A stretch of DNA of 64,000 bases, from assembly GCA_902801245.1 (NCBI GenBank), contig CADCHW010000003.1, positions 17,789 through 81,788 of the forward strand, given 5' to 3'. Numbering within the stretch: position 1 is the first letter of the stretch; each line of letters opens with the position of its first letter. This document shows positions 45,642-54,783 of the stretch, piece after piece. The DNA comes from an uncultured Ruminococcus sp. Its GTDB lineage: Bacteria > Bacillota > Clostridia > Oscillospirales > Acutalibacteraceae. Made by a program: the position numbers and the translations under genes. The notes under the pieces are model-generated. The model did not search any database. It was not told where the DNA came from and worked only from the letters and a program-made list of their open reading frames with translations.

Positions 45642-45670
45642 TAATATCTCCGAAAAATTCCACATACAAT
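45642..45670 (+). promoter_or_regulatory. Sigma-E-type promoter of spoIVA
   Basis: TAATATC (45642-45648), a 14-base spacer, and CATACAAT (45663-45670). The -10 box is a full match to the sporulation sigma-E consensus and the -35 differs in one base. It lies 38 bases before the spoIVA start. Confidence 0.75.
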
Positions 45671-45708
45671 TGAACATATCAAATGTTTGAAACACGGAGG
45701 TTACAGAG

Positions 45709-47187
45709 TTGGAAGAAAGAAATATTTATCAAGACATTTCAAGGAGAACAGGCGGACAGATTTACCTCGGCGTTGTCGGCGGAGTGCGAACGGGAAAGTC
45801 AACCTTTATCAAGCGTTTTATGGATACTCTCGTTATTCCGAATATCCCCGACGAGGAGCTTCGCCGCCGTGCGGTTGACGAGTTGCCGCAGTCCTCGGCA
45901 GGAAGAACAATAATGACTACTGAGCCGAAGTTTATTCCCGAGGATTCCGTCGAAATACGTCTTGAAAACAATATATCATTTCGTGTGAGAATGATAGACT
46001 GTGTAGGCTATATTGTTCCGAGTGCCTTGGGTTATATCGAAGACGAACAACCTAGAATGGTCAAAACACCTTGGTATGATGAGGAAATTCCGTTTAATAT
46101 GGCTGCCGAAATAGGCACGCAGAAAGTTATCACAGACCATTCGAGCGTGGGAATTGTAATCACAACCGACGGCTCAATCACCGATATTCCTAGGGAAGAG
46201 TATGAGGAAGCAGAGGAGAGAGTTGTTAAGGAGCTTAAAGCTATCAACAAGCCTTTCATCATTCTTCTGAACTGCATTGACCCTACCGACAGAACCTCAA
46301 AGCAACTTGCCGACAGATTGAGCAGAAAATACGAAATTCCCGTTGCACCCGTCAATTGTCTGGAGCTTGACGAGAACGAGATTAAGAGGATTCTCGCTCA
46401 GATTCTTTTTGAGTTCCCCGTTAAGGAAATCGGGATTGATATGCCTAAATGGGTGACATCTCTCGAAAAGTCGCATTGGCTCAAAAGCGAGATTTTCAAC
46501 AGTATTCAGAGTTCTGCATCAAGTATTACAAAAATACGTCAGATTCAGGATACTTGCGATTCTCTTCAAAAATGCGAGTACATCACAAATGCCGGTATTG
46601 ATAATGTCGATTTGGGTCTGGGAAAGGCGAGAGTCAAAATTAATCTGGATAAAAGTTTGTTCTGTAAGGTTCTCGGCGAGAAAACCGGCATCGAAATTGC
46701 AGATGAAGCCGATATGCTCAAAATTATTGTTGAGCTTACAAGTATGAAAAGTGAGTTTGATAAGATTAAAGCCGCCTACGATGACGTTATGGAAACAGGC
46801 TACGGAATTGTAATGCCGTCAATGGAGGAGCTTACTCTTGAAGAGCCGCAAATTATCAGACAGGGAACAAAGTATGGCATTAAACTTCGTGCGTCCGCAC
46901 CGTCTATTCATATGCTGAGAACGAATATCACAACGGAGGTTACTCCGATAGTAGGTTCGGAACAGCAGTCGGAAGACCTTGTGATGTTTATGCTCAATGA
47001 GTTTGAGGAAAATCCCGTCAAGATTTGGGAGTCCAATATTTTCGGAAAATCGCTTCACGAGCTTGTCAATGAGGGACTTCATAATAAGCTGCACCGTATG
47101 CCAGCCGATGCCAGAGCGAAAATCAACGAAACTATCGAGCGTATTATCAATGACGGCTGTAACGGTTTGATTTGCGTTATTCTTTAA
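45709..47187 (+). CDS. spoIVA: Stage IV sporulation protein A
   Basis: A 492-residue spore-coat morphogenetic ATPase that coats the forespore outer surface and anchors the coat. The N-terminal P-loop is GVVGGVRTGKSTFIKRF, followed by a Walker B-like RMIDCVGYIVP and a TKxD-like LLNCIDP. The end NDGCNGLICVIL matches the conserved C-terminus that binds SpoVM and membrane. Translation starts at TTG (45709-45711), with GGAGG nine bases upstream; the length is normal for the family. It lies behind a sigma-E-type promoter, as expected for mother-cell expression. Confidence 0.96.
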   Translation: MEERNIYQDISRRTGGQIYLGVVGGVRTGKSTFIKRFMDTLVIPNIPDEELRRRAVDELPQSSAGRTIMTTEPKFIPEDSVEIRLENNISFRVRMIDCVGYIVPSALGYIEDEQPRMVKTPWYDEEIPFNMAAEIGTQKVITDHSSVGIVITTDGSITDIPREEYEEAEERVVKELKAINKPFIILLNCIDPTDRTSKQLADRLSRKYEIPVAPVNCLELDENEIKRILAQILFEFPVKEIGIDMPKWVTSLEKSHWLKSEIFNSIQSSASSITKIRQIQDTCDSLQKCEYITNAGIDNVDLGLGKARVKINLDKSLFCKVLGEKTGIEIADEADMLKIIVELTSMKSEFDKIKAAYDDVMETGYGIVMPSMEELTLEEPQIIRQGTKYGIKLRASAPSIHMLRTNITTEVTPIVGSEQQSEDLVMFMLNEFEENPVKIWESNIFGKSLHELVNEGLHNKLHRMPADARAKINETIERIINDGCNGLICVIL

Positions 47188-47535
47188 ACCGTCTTTAAGC
47201 GAATTTATTCTGTTTTTTAACACTCCGCATTCAATGTATGCCTTGTCGAATCTATCCTCCTCACAGTATCGTTTTATACTTTCAATCGAAATATCTATGC
47301 TGTCAATGTCACCGTGTGACAGGAAAATTTGAAGCTTCGATTTTTTATTATCCCATAAATCCTTAATTTCTCCGCAAAACTTTTCCGTATCTTGGGAACT
47401 GTTTTTTGCGGAGATTTCCGTCTTGTCAATGATTTCAAGAATATCATCGGCTGTATTTTTTGTGAGATTAAGTTCAGTGAATGCAAGCATAAAAATAATT
47501 ACTGCAACTCCCAATGCCGACCATAATTTATTCAT
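46819..47535 (-). CDS. DUF4363-like protein, reading frame extends antisense into spoIVA
   Basis: The first 115 or so residues form a DUF4363-like protein: one membrane segment (residues 5-22), then helical charged sequence (EIIDKTEISAKNSS, RYCEEDRFDKAYIECGVLKN). Family members normally end near here. In this sequence no stop is met, and the frame runs on for about 120 residues on the strand opposite the spoIVA 3' end (46819-47187). That tail is probably an accident, from loss of the original stop when spoIVA and this gene came together. It follows the DUF421 gene by 6 bases, the usual DUF421-DUF4363 pairing of spore-formers. Confidence 0.68.
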   Translation of the reverse strand: MNKLWSALGVAVIIFMLAFTELNLTKNTADDILEIIDKTEISAKNSSQDTEKFCGEIKDLWDNKKSKLQIFLSHGDIDSIDISIESIKRYCEEDRFDKAYIECGVLKNRINSLKDGLKNNANQTVTAVIDNTLDSFVDFRSGIGWHTVQLIMKSLIDKLVKRFSENIGLPNLDGIFLKLIEHKHHKVFRLLFRTYYRSNLRCDIRSQHMNRRCGRTKFNAILCSLSDNLRLFKSKLLH

Positions 47536-47541
47536 ATATTT

Positions 47542-48210
47542 TCACTTCTTTTTTATAATATTGTATTTTTTATTTCTGTTTACTGTCATAATAAAAACAT
47601 CTTTTTGATTAATATTTTCCTTTTGCAGTGCCTTTGAAATAAATTCTTCGTCAACATCACAAAGCTGCATTGAGAATCTTGAAAGCGAACCGTCACTGAT
47701 TACAACGGCTTCAATTCCGTTATCCTCGGCTTTAAATTTAAAATCCTCCATAGTGGGATTTTCTTTTTCGGGTTTCTTCATTACGCTGAGTGTACCGTTA
47801 GTTTCCACAATGGCAAATTTTACATTGTCAAATGAGAAGATTTCCTGCTGCCGCAAACTTTCCGATAAATCCTCAACGCTCATTCTCAGCCGCCTTAATT
47901 CACCCTGTTCTATTTTTCCGTCATTTATAACAACGATAGGACGACCGCAGATTGCACGTCTGAACCGTGAACTTTTTATCATTGCCCCCGAAAGAAATAC
48001 CTCGAATACCACCAGAACCAACATCGGTATAATTCCCGTAAAAAGCGGTCGTGAGGAATTTTCAACGGCGAGGGAAGCAATGTCGGAAAGAAGCATAGTT
48101 ACGACAAGCTCGGTAGTCTGCAATTCGCCGATTTGACGCTTGCCCATAAAACGCACTGCTATGATAATCATTGCGTATAATAATGTAGTTCTGATAATTG
48201 TTATAAACAT
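47542..48210 (-). CDS. DUF421 (YetF-like) membrane protein
   Basis: A 222-residue protein with N-terminal membrane segments (residues 5-90) and the signature QIGELQTTELVVTMLLSDIA, then GRPIVVINDGKI and GTLSVMKKPEKEN. It belongs to the same family as the protein at 34205 but is only distantly similar. The operon with a DUF4363-like gene, next to gerA, is common in clostridial genomes and suggests a role in the spore membrane, not yet shown. Confidence 0.88.
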   Translation of the reverse strand: MFITIIRTTLLYAMIIIAVRFMGKRQIGELQTTELVVTMLLSDIASLAVENSSRPLFTGIIPMLVLVVFEVFLSGAMIKSSRFRRAICGRPIVVINDGKIEQGELRRLRMSVEDLSESLRQQEIFSFDNVKFAIVETNGTLSVMKKPEKENPTMEDFKFKAEDNGIEAVVISDGSLSRFSMQLCDVDEEFISKALQKENINQKDVFIMTVNRNKKYNIIKKK

Positions 48211-48266
48211 AATATCACCGATTATATTTTGCGTGATATTTCAAAATTTATTCACACTTTATATCA

Positions 48267-48298
48267 AGCATTCCGTTTATTTAATCGGAGTGCTTTTT
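48267..48298 (+). terminator. Hairpin with T-run in the DUF421/gerA divergent gap
   Basis: AGCATTCCG and CGGAGTGCT (one G-U pair) form a 9-bp stem followed by TTTTTAT. It has terminator form for the plus strand, though no plus-strand gene ends here; it might attenuate read-through into gerA. Confidence 0.5.
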
Positions 48299-48371
48299 AT
48301 GTATAAAAAAATTTCACCTCGGAAATAATATACCGTAACAAACAATGACATTAAATAACAGAGGTGAACAT

Positions 48372-49898
48372 ATGTTTAATTTTATAAAAAAAGTCAAAGA
48401 TTTTTACCGACCGCCTATGCCGCCAAAGAGAAATCCGCCGAAAGTTCCGATAGATAAAAATTTGGAGCTTAATCTCGAAAGACTTCAGGCTATATACCAT
48501 GATTCAAGCGACTTGACCATAAAGAGAATGAATTTAAAGCTCAGTGACGGTACTGCCGAAGTCGCAATAATTACTATGGAAGGTATGGTTGATAAGGAAA
48601 CTCTTGCAACAAGTATCACAAATCCTATTTCAACCTATAATGAAATTGCCTTTTCCAACGGTGATATTTTTAAAATAGTTGAAAAAGATATTATCACGAA
48701 CTGCGACCATATGACAGTTAAATATATCGGTGAAGTCACAACATATATTATGTCGGGTTTTGCCTGTGTTCTTATTGACGGCTGCGAAAAAGGTCTTGCA
48801 GTCGGAGTTCAGGGGTACTCTTTCAGAAGTGTTACCGAACCCGATACGGAGGTTCTTCAAAGGGGAAGCCGTGAGGGTTTTGTTGAGCCTGTCCGTGTTA
48901 ATATTTCTATGATTCGCCGCCGACTGAGAAATACAAATCTTAAATTTGAAACTATGAACGTGGGAGATGTTTCTCAAACGGAAATTTGCCTGTGCTACTT
49001 AACCGATGTTGTTTCCGATGAAATTCTGAATGAAGTAAAATCAAGACTCGAAAACGCTCGTCTTGATACACTTTTTGCTTCGGGATATCTTGTATCTTAT
49101 TTGGAAAGCAGCGGCGACAATACGCTTTTTTCGGGTGTCGGTGTTACGGAACGTCCCGATACCGCATGTGCCAAAATGTGCGAGGGAAAAGTGGTTATTC
49201 TTGTTGACGGAACTCCGAGTGCGTTGGTTGTACCTCATATTATGGTCGAAAATTTTCAAACACTTGACGATTATTCCGAACGTCCGTATTTCGCAGCAAT
49301 AACAAGGTGGCTGAAATATATGTCGTTTGTAATTTCGATTTTACTTCCGGGACTTTACGTTGCACTTGCCGCATTCAATCCCGAATTTTTCCCTGCCCAA
49401 CTGCTTACAAGGGTTGCAACATCGATTTCAAAAACTCCGTTTTCTGTATTTTCCGAGGTGCTGCTTTTTACATTTATATATGAAATTATGCGTGAAGCAG
49501 GACTTCGGCTGCCGAAAACTCTCGGTCACGCAGTAAGTATTATCGGCGGACTTGTTATCGGCGACACAGCGGTAAACTCGGGTTTTATAGGTGCTCCCAC
49601 TTTGATGATAGTTGCACTCACGGTTATTTGTTCGTATGTTATCCCCGATTTGTATGCGTCTGTGGCGATTCTCAGATTTCTTTTTATAATATTCGGCGGA
49701 TTCTGGGGATTATGGGGAATATTTTTATTGTTCTGTATATTAATGATAAATATATGTTCAAAAGAAAGCTACGGAGTTCCTTTCTCGTCACCGATAGCAC
49801 CGTTAAGCTTGTTCGGGCTTCGTGATGTTTTTGTGCGTGCTGATTGGCAAACTCTTTCACGCAGACAAGTTACCGTTCAGGATTTGATTGAAGAATGA
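48372..49898 (+). CDS. Spore germination protein, GerA family
   Basis: A 508-residue germinant-receptor A subunit. A large N-terminal cytoplasmic domain (residues 30-310, with GSREGFVEPVRVNISMIRRR in the middle) is followed by about five membrane segments and a conserved PKTLGHAVSIIGGLVIGDTA. GerA subunits, with GerB and GerC, sense nutrients in the spore inner membrane. The start at 48372 follows GAGGTGA. The next gene, 15 bases on, is the GerB-GerC fusion, so the whole receptor is in two genes. Confidence 0.93.
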   Translation: MFNFIKKVKDFYRPPMPPKRNPPKVPIDKNLELNLERLQAIYHDSSDLTIKRMNLKLSDGTAEVAIITMEGMVDKETLATSITNPISTYNEIAFSNGDIFKIVEKDIITNCDHMTVKYIGEVTTYIMSGFACVLIDGCEKGLAVGVQGYSFRSVTEPDTEVLQRGSREGFVEPVRVNISMIRRRLRNTNLKFETMNVGDVSQTEICLCYLTDVVSDEILNEVKSRLENARLDTLFASGYLVSYLESSGDNTLFSGVGVTERPDTACAKMCEGKVVILVDGTPSALVVPHIMVENFQTLDDYSERPYFAAITRWLKYMSFVISILLPGLYVALAAFNPEFFPAQLLTRVATSISKTPFSVFSEVLLFTFIYEIMREAGLRLPKTLGHAVSIIGGLVIGDTAVNSGFIGAPTLMIVALTVICSYVIPDLYASVAILRFLFIIFGGFWGLWGIFLLFCILMINICSKESYGVPFSSPIAPLSLFGLRDVFVRADWQTLSRRQVTVQDLIEE

Positions 49899-49913
49899 CG
49901 GAGGGAAGAGTGA

Positions 49914-52037
49914 ATGGATAAAAGTAAATCAATTTCACCTTATCAAGTTTTTAGTATTGTATTTGTGACCGCAGTGTTTTGTGCAATGATGTATTCAAAT
50001 TACACCGTAAACAATCTTGACCTGTTGATGTTAGCCGTATCGACAATATTTGCAATTGCGGTGTTGTTTGTTCTGTCAACTCCGTTATTCATCTTTGCAA
50101 GACGGTCGGAGAATGAAAATATAATCAGAGTAGTTCAAGCAAGAAAACCTATCTTAAGCAGTATATTTTCATTGGTATATATAGTGTATTTTATGTATTC
50201 GGCTGTAGTATCATTATTGGTATTTTCACTTTTGCTCAGTAATTTCATTAACCCCGGACTGCCGTTTTTTGCTTTCTTTTCATTATCATTATCTTGTTGT
50301 TATTATTCTGCATATAAAGGTTTTTCCGCAATCGGAAGAGCGGCAACGGTTTTTTTCACGTTAATTATACTGTCAATTATTATCATTTGCTTTTCGCTTG
50401 TATTCAGAATAAATCTCTTGAATTATTCACATATTTTTATAGAACAGCCAAGTGAAATATTTGACAATACAATATATCTTGTTGCGTACTCTTCATCAAT
50501 ACCTGCAATGTTTTTCTTTGTGCATAAGATAAAAGGCAAAGTAAAGAAAACTGTCTTATCGGCAGTAATTGTTTCAAATTTAACAATATTGGCATTGAGC
50601 CTAATTTCTTTCGGAGTACTCGGTGAATATATCCACACAACGCCCTATCCGTTTTACACCGCAACTCAGTTAATAGAGCTTGGTGCATTTCAGCGGCTTG
50701 ACGTAATATTTCTTGCATTATGGACGGTAGGAATGTTCGTAAATGTTTCGCTTTCACTGTGTGCATTAAGGGAATGTGTTCAAAATTCTATGCGAGCAGA
50801 AAAAGCAAAAATTTTAAATCCTGTTTTGGCAATAGTTATAGGAATATGCGCGTTAATATCGGTTATATATGAACCTATAAGATATATTGTTATGAACTCA
50901 AAAATAATGTTGATAATATTCATTACAGTTATGTTCATATTTCCGTTGATTGCCGTATTGGCAATGGGCAGAAGAAAAATAAGCTCAAGAGCCGCAAGAA
51001 CAGCGACATTGACAATTGCTGTGCTTTTGTGCATTCCCTTACTTTCGGGGTGTCAGAAAACTCAGATTCATGACAGAATGATTATAAAGGGTGTAGGCAT
51101 TGACAAATACGGCGAGGAATACGCAGTGACGGTTCAGTATATCGACAACTATTCCGACGGCAGCGAGCAGCAAAACAAGTGCATTCAGGTAAAAGGAAAA
51201 TCAATCGGCGATGCAATGGGCAAGATAAAAAACAGCTCCGGAAGCGAGCCTTTTCTGGGTCAAAATTCCGCTGTGATAGTCGGCTGGGAAACGGCTAAAG
51301 GCGATATGGAAGCGATTCTAGATTACTTTATCCGCTACAGCGACGCACGTCCTACTGTGAAGCTTTACGTCAGCGAAACAACTGCCGAAGATATTTTAAC
51401 TTTTAAGGTTTCGGACAGTATTATTCCCATTGACCATATGACGACGATTTCACCGTCAAATTCAAAAAACGATAATTTATTCACCATTTTAAATTTTATA
51501 AATCAATCGAAAAATTCTACCGATACTCCCACCGCAACAGTGGTTCGCATTGACCAAAATACTATCAAATTATCTTCGGTTGCGGCAATCGGAGGTGAGG
51601 GGGAGATTTACAAGCTTGACGAGAATGATTTCATAACCTACAAAACTCTTATAGGAATTGACAACGGCACTGTTCTGAGCTTTGACGGACTTTCGGGCAG
51701 AGTTACGAAATGCAGCACAAATATTACTGCAAAGGATAAAAACGATACACTTGATTTTGATATCTCTTGTAAGCTTGATATAACAATACTTGAAAATCCC
51801 GATAATTTACCCGAAAATGAAATAGAGCGTGTTTTTTCCGAAGAGCTTCATAATATTGCCGACAGTTCGGTTAAAGATATGCTCAATGTGAAAAATTATG
51901 ACATTTACAGTCTGGGCAGACATTTGAAATTTTCGGATTATAAAAAATACAACAACACCGAATTTTACACCGAGAGCCTGAAAAACTGTAATACCCATAT
52001 TAACATTGAATGTAAAACAGTAGAAACCACAAGATAA
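49914..52037 (+). CDS. GerB-GerC fusion germinant receptor subunit
   Basis: A 707-residue protein joining two normally separate subunits. Residues 1-352 are a GerB-type amino-acid-permease-like protein with about ten membrane segments, starting ISPYQVFSIVFVTAVF. Residues 355-707 are a GerC (Ger(x)C) protein, recognised by its DRMIIKGVGIDKYGEEYAVT start and beta-rich body. Between them the GerC signal peptide survives intact, including the lipobox LLSGC (Cys near residue 380). The Cys could still be cut and lipidated, or the segment could serve as membrane helix 11. GGAGGGA precedes the ATG. No frameshift is needed. Confidence 0.9.
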   Translation: MDKSKSISPYQVFSIVFVTAVFCAMMYSNYTVNNLDLLMLAVSTIFAIAVLFVLSTPLFIFARRSENENIIRVVQARKPILSSIFSLVYIVYFMYSAVVSLLVFSLLLSNFINPGLPFFAFFSLSLSCCYYSAYKGFSAIGRAATVFFTLIILSIIIICFSLVFRINLLNYSHIFIEQPSEIFDNTIYLVAYSSSIPAMFFFVHKIKGKVKKTVLSAVIVSNLTILALSLISFGVLGEYIHTTPYPFYTATQLIELGAFQRLDVIFLALWTVGMFVNVSLSLCALRECVQNSMRAEKAKILNPVLAIVIGICALISVIYEPIRYIVMNSKIMLIIFITVMFIFPLIAVLAMGRRKISSRAARTATLTIAVLLCIPLLSGCQKTQIHDRMIIKGVGIDKYGEEYAVTVQYIDNYSDGSEQQNKCIQVKGKSIGDAMGKIKNSSGSEPFLGQNSAVIVGWETAKGDMEAILDYFIRYSDARPTVKLYVSETTAEDILTFKVSDSIIPIDHMTTISPSNSKNDNLFTILNFINQSKNSTDTPTATVVRIDQNTIKLSSVAAIGGEGEIYKLDENDFITYKTLIGIDNGTVLSFDGLSGRVTKCSTNITAKDKNDTLDFDISCKLDITILENPDNLPENEIERVFSEELHNIADSSVKDMLNVKNYDIYSLGRHLKFSDYKKYNNTEFYTESLKNCNTHINIECKTVETTR

Positions 52038-52080
52038 TTTTTTAATATGTAAAGATATTTTTTGTAATCTAAAATATATG

Positions 52081-52228
52081 TACCCAACCGAAAGTTGATT
52101 TAAATGCAGTTGTTTTTGGAAAACTTTATTAAAATCAATAACAATTTTAGATAAACTATCGGTTGGGTAATTGAAGTTAAACATAAAAAGAACTATCTAC
52201 ACATATTTCCTGCGGGCGTTGCCCGCTG
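52081..52228 (+). repeat. RepB copy 5
   Basis: An internal pair TACCCAACCGA / TCGGTTGGGTA (52081-52091, 52159-52169) encloses an AT-rich loop. The right end reads ACTATCTACACATATTTCCT plus hairpin GCGGGCGTTGCCCGC (52214-52228), followed by two GTTGACCG units. It fills the 52038-52316 gap up to the GH13 promoter. Confidence 0.76.
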
Positions 52229-52249
52229 TTGACCGCCGTTGACCGTCTG

Positions 52250-52278
52250 GACAAACTCGACAAAATATGTTATAATAT
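52250..52278 (+). promoter_or_regulatory. Promoter of the GH13/HAD operon
   Basis: TGGACA (52250-52255), 17-base spacer, TATAAT (52273-52278). The -35 box lies at the very edge of RepB copy 5. Confidence 0.72.
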
Positions 52279-52316
52279 TACCGATAAAAAGTTAATGTTA
52301 CAAAGGAGGTTGTAAT

Positions 52317-54062
52317 ATGAATTTATCGGCAATATATCATATTTCTGCGGATAACTTTTGTTATCCTCTTGATGAGAATAAACTTGTCATAAAACTTCAA
52401 ACAGCCTATGATATAGACAAAGCAGAGCTTGTCTGGGGCGACCCTTTCAATTTCGGTCTGTTCGGCGGTGATGTATCATGGGACGGTACTCATATCAATA
52501 TGACAAATGTATTTACTCTTCAAAATCATAAAATTTGGCAGTCAATTGTAGAACCGAGATATAAAAGATGTCGCTACTACTTTATTTTGCACAGCGGTGA
52601 GGAAACATTCTATATGTTTGAGGACGGCTTCAAGACTTTTGAAGAGTTTTCAAATTACAAAGGCAGACGGCAGGATTATTTCTTTCCTTGGATGAACAGC
52701 ATCGATATTATTAAACCGGCAGAGTGGGTTAATAATACAATCTGGTATCAGATTTTTCCCGATAGATTCTGCAACAGCGGCACGGACAGGGGAAGAAAGT
52801 ATCATAATTGGTCAAGTCCCGATAAAAAGGCAAGCAATGCTTATGCTTACGGCGGTGACTTGAAAGGTGTGACAAGTAAGCTTGACTACCTCAAAGAGCT
52901 GGGAATTAACGGCTTGTATTTTACACCTATCAATGAAAGTACTTCCAATCACAAGTATAACACAAAAGATTATACTAGGATTGACAGCTCATTTGGAAAT
53001 GATAAGGATATAAAAAATCTTGTCAAAGAAGCACACAGCCGTGGCATTAAGGTTATGTTGGACGGAGTTTTCAATCACAGCGGAGAGGAATTTGCTCCAT
53101 GGCAGGACGTTTTGAAGAACGGCAAAAACTCACGTTATTTTGATTGGTTTATGATTAATAAATATCCGTTTTCAAAAATAGGCGGCAGAAGTAAAAAAGG
53201 TGAATATTATTCATTTGCGTTTGTTGACGGAATGCCAAAATTGAATACAAATAATCCTGAGGTTGTTGAATATTTTATAAATGTATGTACTCGCTGGGTC
53301 AAGGATTATGATATTGATGCAATTCGTCTTGACGTTTCCGACGAGCTTTCTCATAATTTCAACAAACAGCTCCGCAAAGCGTTGTTTGCTGTCAAGCCCG
53401 ATTTCTTCATCTGCGGCGAAACATGGCATAATTCTATTGCTTGGCTTCGTGGTGACGAGTTTGATTCGATTATGAATTATTCTCTGCAAGAAACTATTGA
53501 CGGATTTTGGCATAATAACATCACTGCAAAGGAGTTTGCATATCGTGTTAATTATTGTTACAATCAATATCCGATTCAGACAAATAATGTTATGTTTAAC
53601 CTGCTTGATTCGCATGATACTATGCGATTAATGACTCGCTGCGGAAATGATGAGGATATTTTCTATCAGGAATTGACGGCATTGTTCACGTTAAGTGGTT
53701 CGGTGTGCATTTATTACGGAACGGAAATCGGTCTTGAGGGCGGTTATGACCCCGACTGCCGCCGTCCGATGCCGTGGAAAGAGATTGAGAGCGGTCGCTA
53801 TGACAGCCGTATTTCAACTATGAAACAGCTTATTGCTATGCGTAAAACTAATGAAGTTCTTCGCTGCGGTGACGTTCGGTTTATCGACAGCGGCAATGAC
53901 AAAATTTTAATGTTCGAGAAATATAATGATGTCAAAACCGTGAGAGTTATTCTTAACTGTTCAAATTCCGAAATAGCTGTCAGAAACGATAACATTATTT
54001 TTTCAAGAAAACTTCATAACGGTTTGCTTGCCGCAAAAGGTATTCTTGTAACGGAGGTATAA
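52317..54062 (+). CDS. GH13 alpha-glycosidase (neopullulanase/maltogenic amylase type)
   Basis: A 581-residue cytoplasmic enzyme without signal peptide. The N-terminal domain (about 1-120) is a starch-binding-like CBM34-type sandwich. The catalytic barrel has WYQIFPDRF, MLDGVFNHSG, the nucleophile Asp in DAIRLDVSDE, the acid/base Glu in ICGETWH and the third Asp in LLDSHDT. The DGVFNHSG and FPDRF motifs are those of the GH13_20 neopullulanase/cyclomaltodextrinase group, which cleave maltodextrins inside the cell. GGAGG precedes the ATG. It is the first gene of an operon with a HAD phosphatase. Confidence 0.92.
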   Translation: MNLSAIYHISADNFCYPLDENKLVIKLQTAYDIDKAELVWGDPFNFGLFGGDVSWDGTHINMTNVFTLQNHKIWQSIVEPRYKRCRYYFILHSGEETFYMFEDGFKTFEEFSNYKGRRQDYFFPWMNSIDIIKPAEWVNNTIWYQIFPDRFCNSGTDRGRKYHNWSSPDKKASNAYAYGGDLKGVTSKLDYLKELGINGLYFTPINESTSNHKYNTKDYTRIDSSFGNDKDIKNLVKEAHSRGIKVMLDGVFNHSGEEFAPWQDVLKNGKNSRYFDWFMINKYPFSKIGGRSKKGEYYSFAFVDGMPKLNTNNPEVVEYFINVCTRWVKDYDIDAIRLDVSDELSHNFNKQLRKALFAVKPDFFICGETWHNSIAWLRGDEFDSIMNYSLQETIDGFWHNNITAKEFAYRVNYCYNQYPIQTNNVMFNLLDSHDTMRLMTRCGNDEDIFYQELTALFTLSGSVCIYYGTEIGLEGGYDPDCRRPMPWKEIESGRYDSRISTMKQLIAMRKTNEVLRCGDVRFIDSGNDKILMFEKYNDVKTVRVILNCSNSEIAVRNDNIIFSRKLHNGLLAAKGILVTEV

Positions 54063-54722
54063 ATGCTTAAGGGTGTAATTTTTGATGCGGACGGTACTCT
54101 TTTAAACTCTATGGAGTTTTGGGACAGTACGGTTGTGGATTTAATTAAATCAACAGGTGTCACACCCGATAATAAGCTTACCGAAATTTTGACACCTATG
54201 AGTATGGTTGAGGGTGCAGAATACATAAAGCGTGAATATAATCTGCCTTTTTCGGTTGAAGAGATAATTGATGAAGAAAATAAAGTAATTGAAAATTTCT
54301 ATTTCAATAACGTTGAAATGCGTGAAGGTACTGTTGACTTTTTAGAATATCTTAAAAATAATCACATTCCTGCAATTGTCGCAACTGCAACCGATAAATA
54401 CTTAATTGTCAGAGCATTGAAACATCTGGGTATTATTGATTATTTTAAAAATGTAATATCCTGTACCGATATAGGAGAGGGGAAATCATCTCCGAAAGTA
54501 TATATCGAGTGCTGTAATATTATGAATACTATACCGTCTGAAACCTTAGTTGTCGAAGATTCGCTTTCTGCATTAACAACCGCTAAAAATACCGGATTTA
54601 AAACTATGGCGGTTTTTGACGGTACTCAGAAAAGGTTTTGGAAAAAGCTTCAGGAGTTGGCAGATTATACCGTTGATAGTGATTTTGATATAAGTATAAT
54701 TGAAAAAATACAAATAAAATAA
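54063..54722 (+). CDS. HAD-superfamily hydrolase (phosphoglucomutase/phosphatase-like)
   Basis: A 219-residue protein with the HAD motifs: IFDADGTLLNSM (nucleophile and general-acid Asp), VATATDK (motif 2), KSSPKVYIECC (Lys) and VVEDSLSALTTAKNTG (motif 4). The helical cap domain is of the beta-phosphoglucomutase/GPH type. The ATG follows the GH13 stop with no gap, and GGAGG lies inside the GH13 end, so the two are co-translated. Direct linkage to an alpha-glycosidase fits a role on maltose- or glucose-derived phosphates. Confidence 0.88.
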   Translation: MLKGVIFDADGTLLNSMEFWDSTVVDLIKSTGVTPDNKLTEILTPMSMVEGAEYIKREYNLPFSVEEIIDEENKVIENFYFNNVEMREGTVDFLEYLKNNHIPAIVATATDKYLIVRALKHLGIIDYFKNVISCTDIGEGKSSPKVYIECCNIMNTIPSETLVVEDSLSALTTAKNTGFKTMAVFDGTQKRFWKKLQELADYTVDSDFDISIIEKIQIK

Positions 54723-54783
54723 TCAACCGTATATTCTTTAATAAAGAAAAAATTGTAACATTTTTGTGTATTGTTAAAATCTA

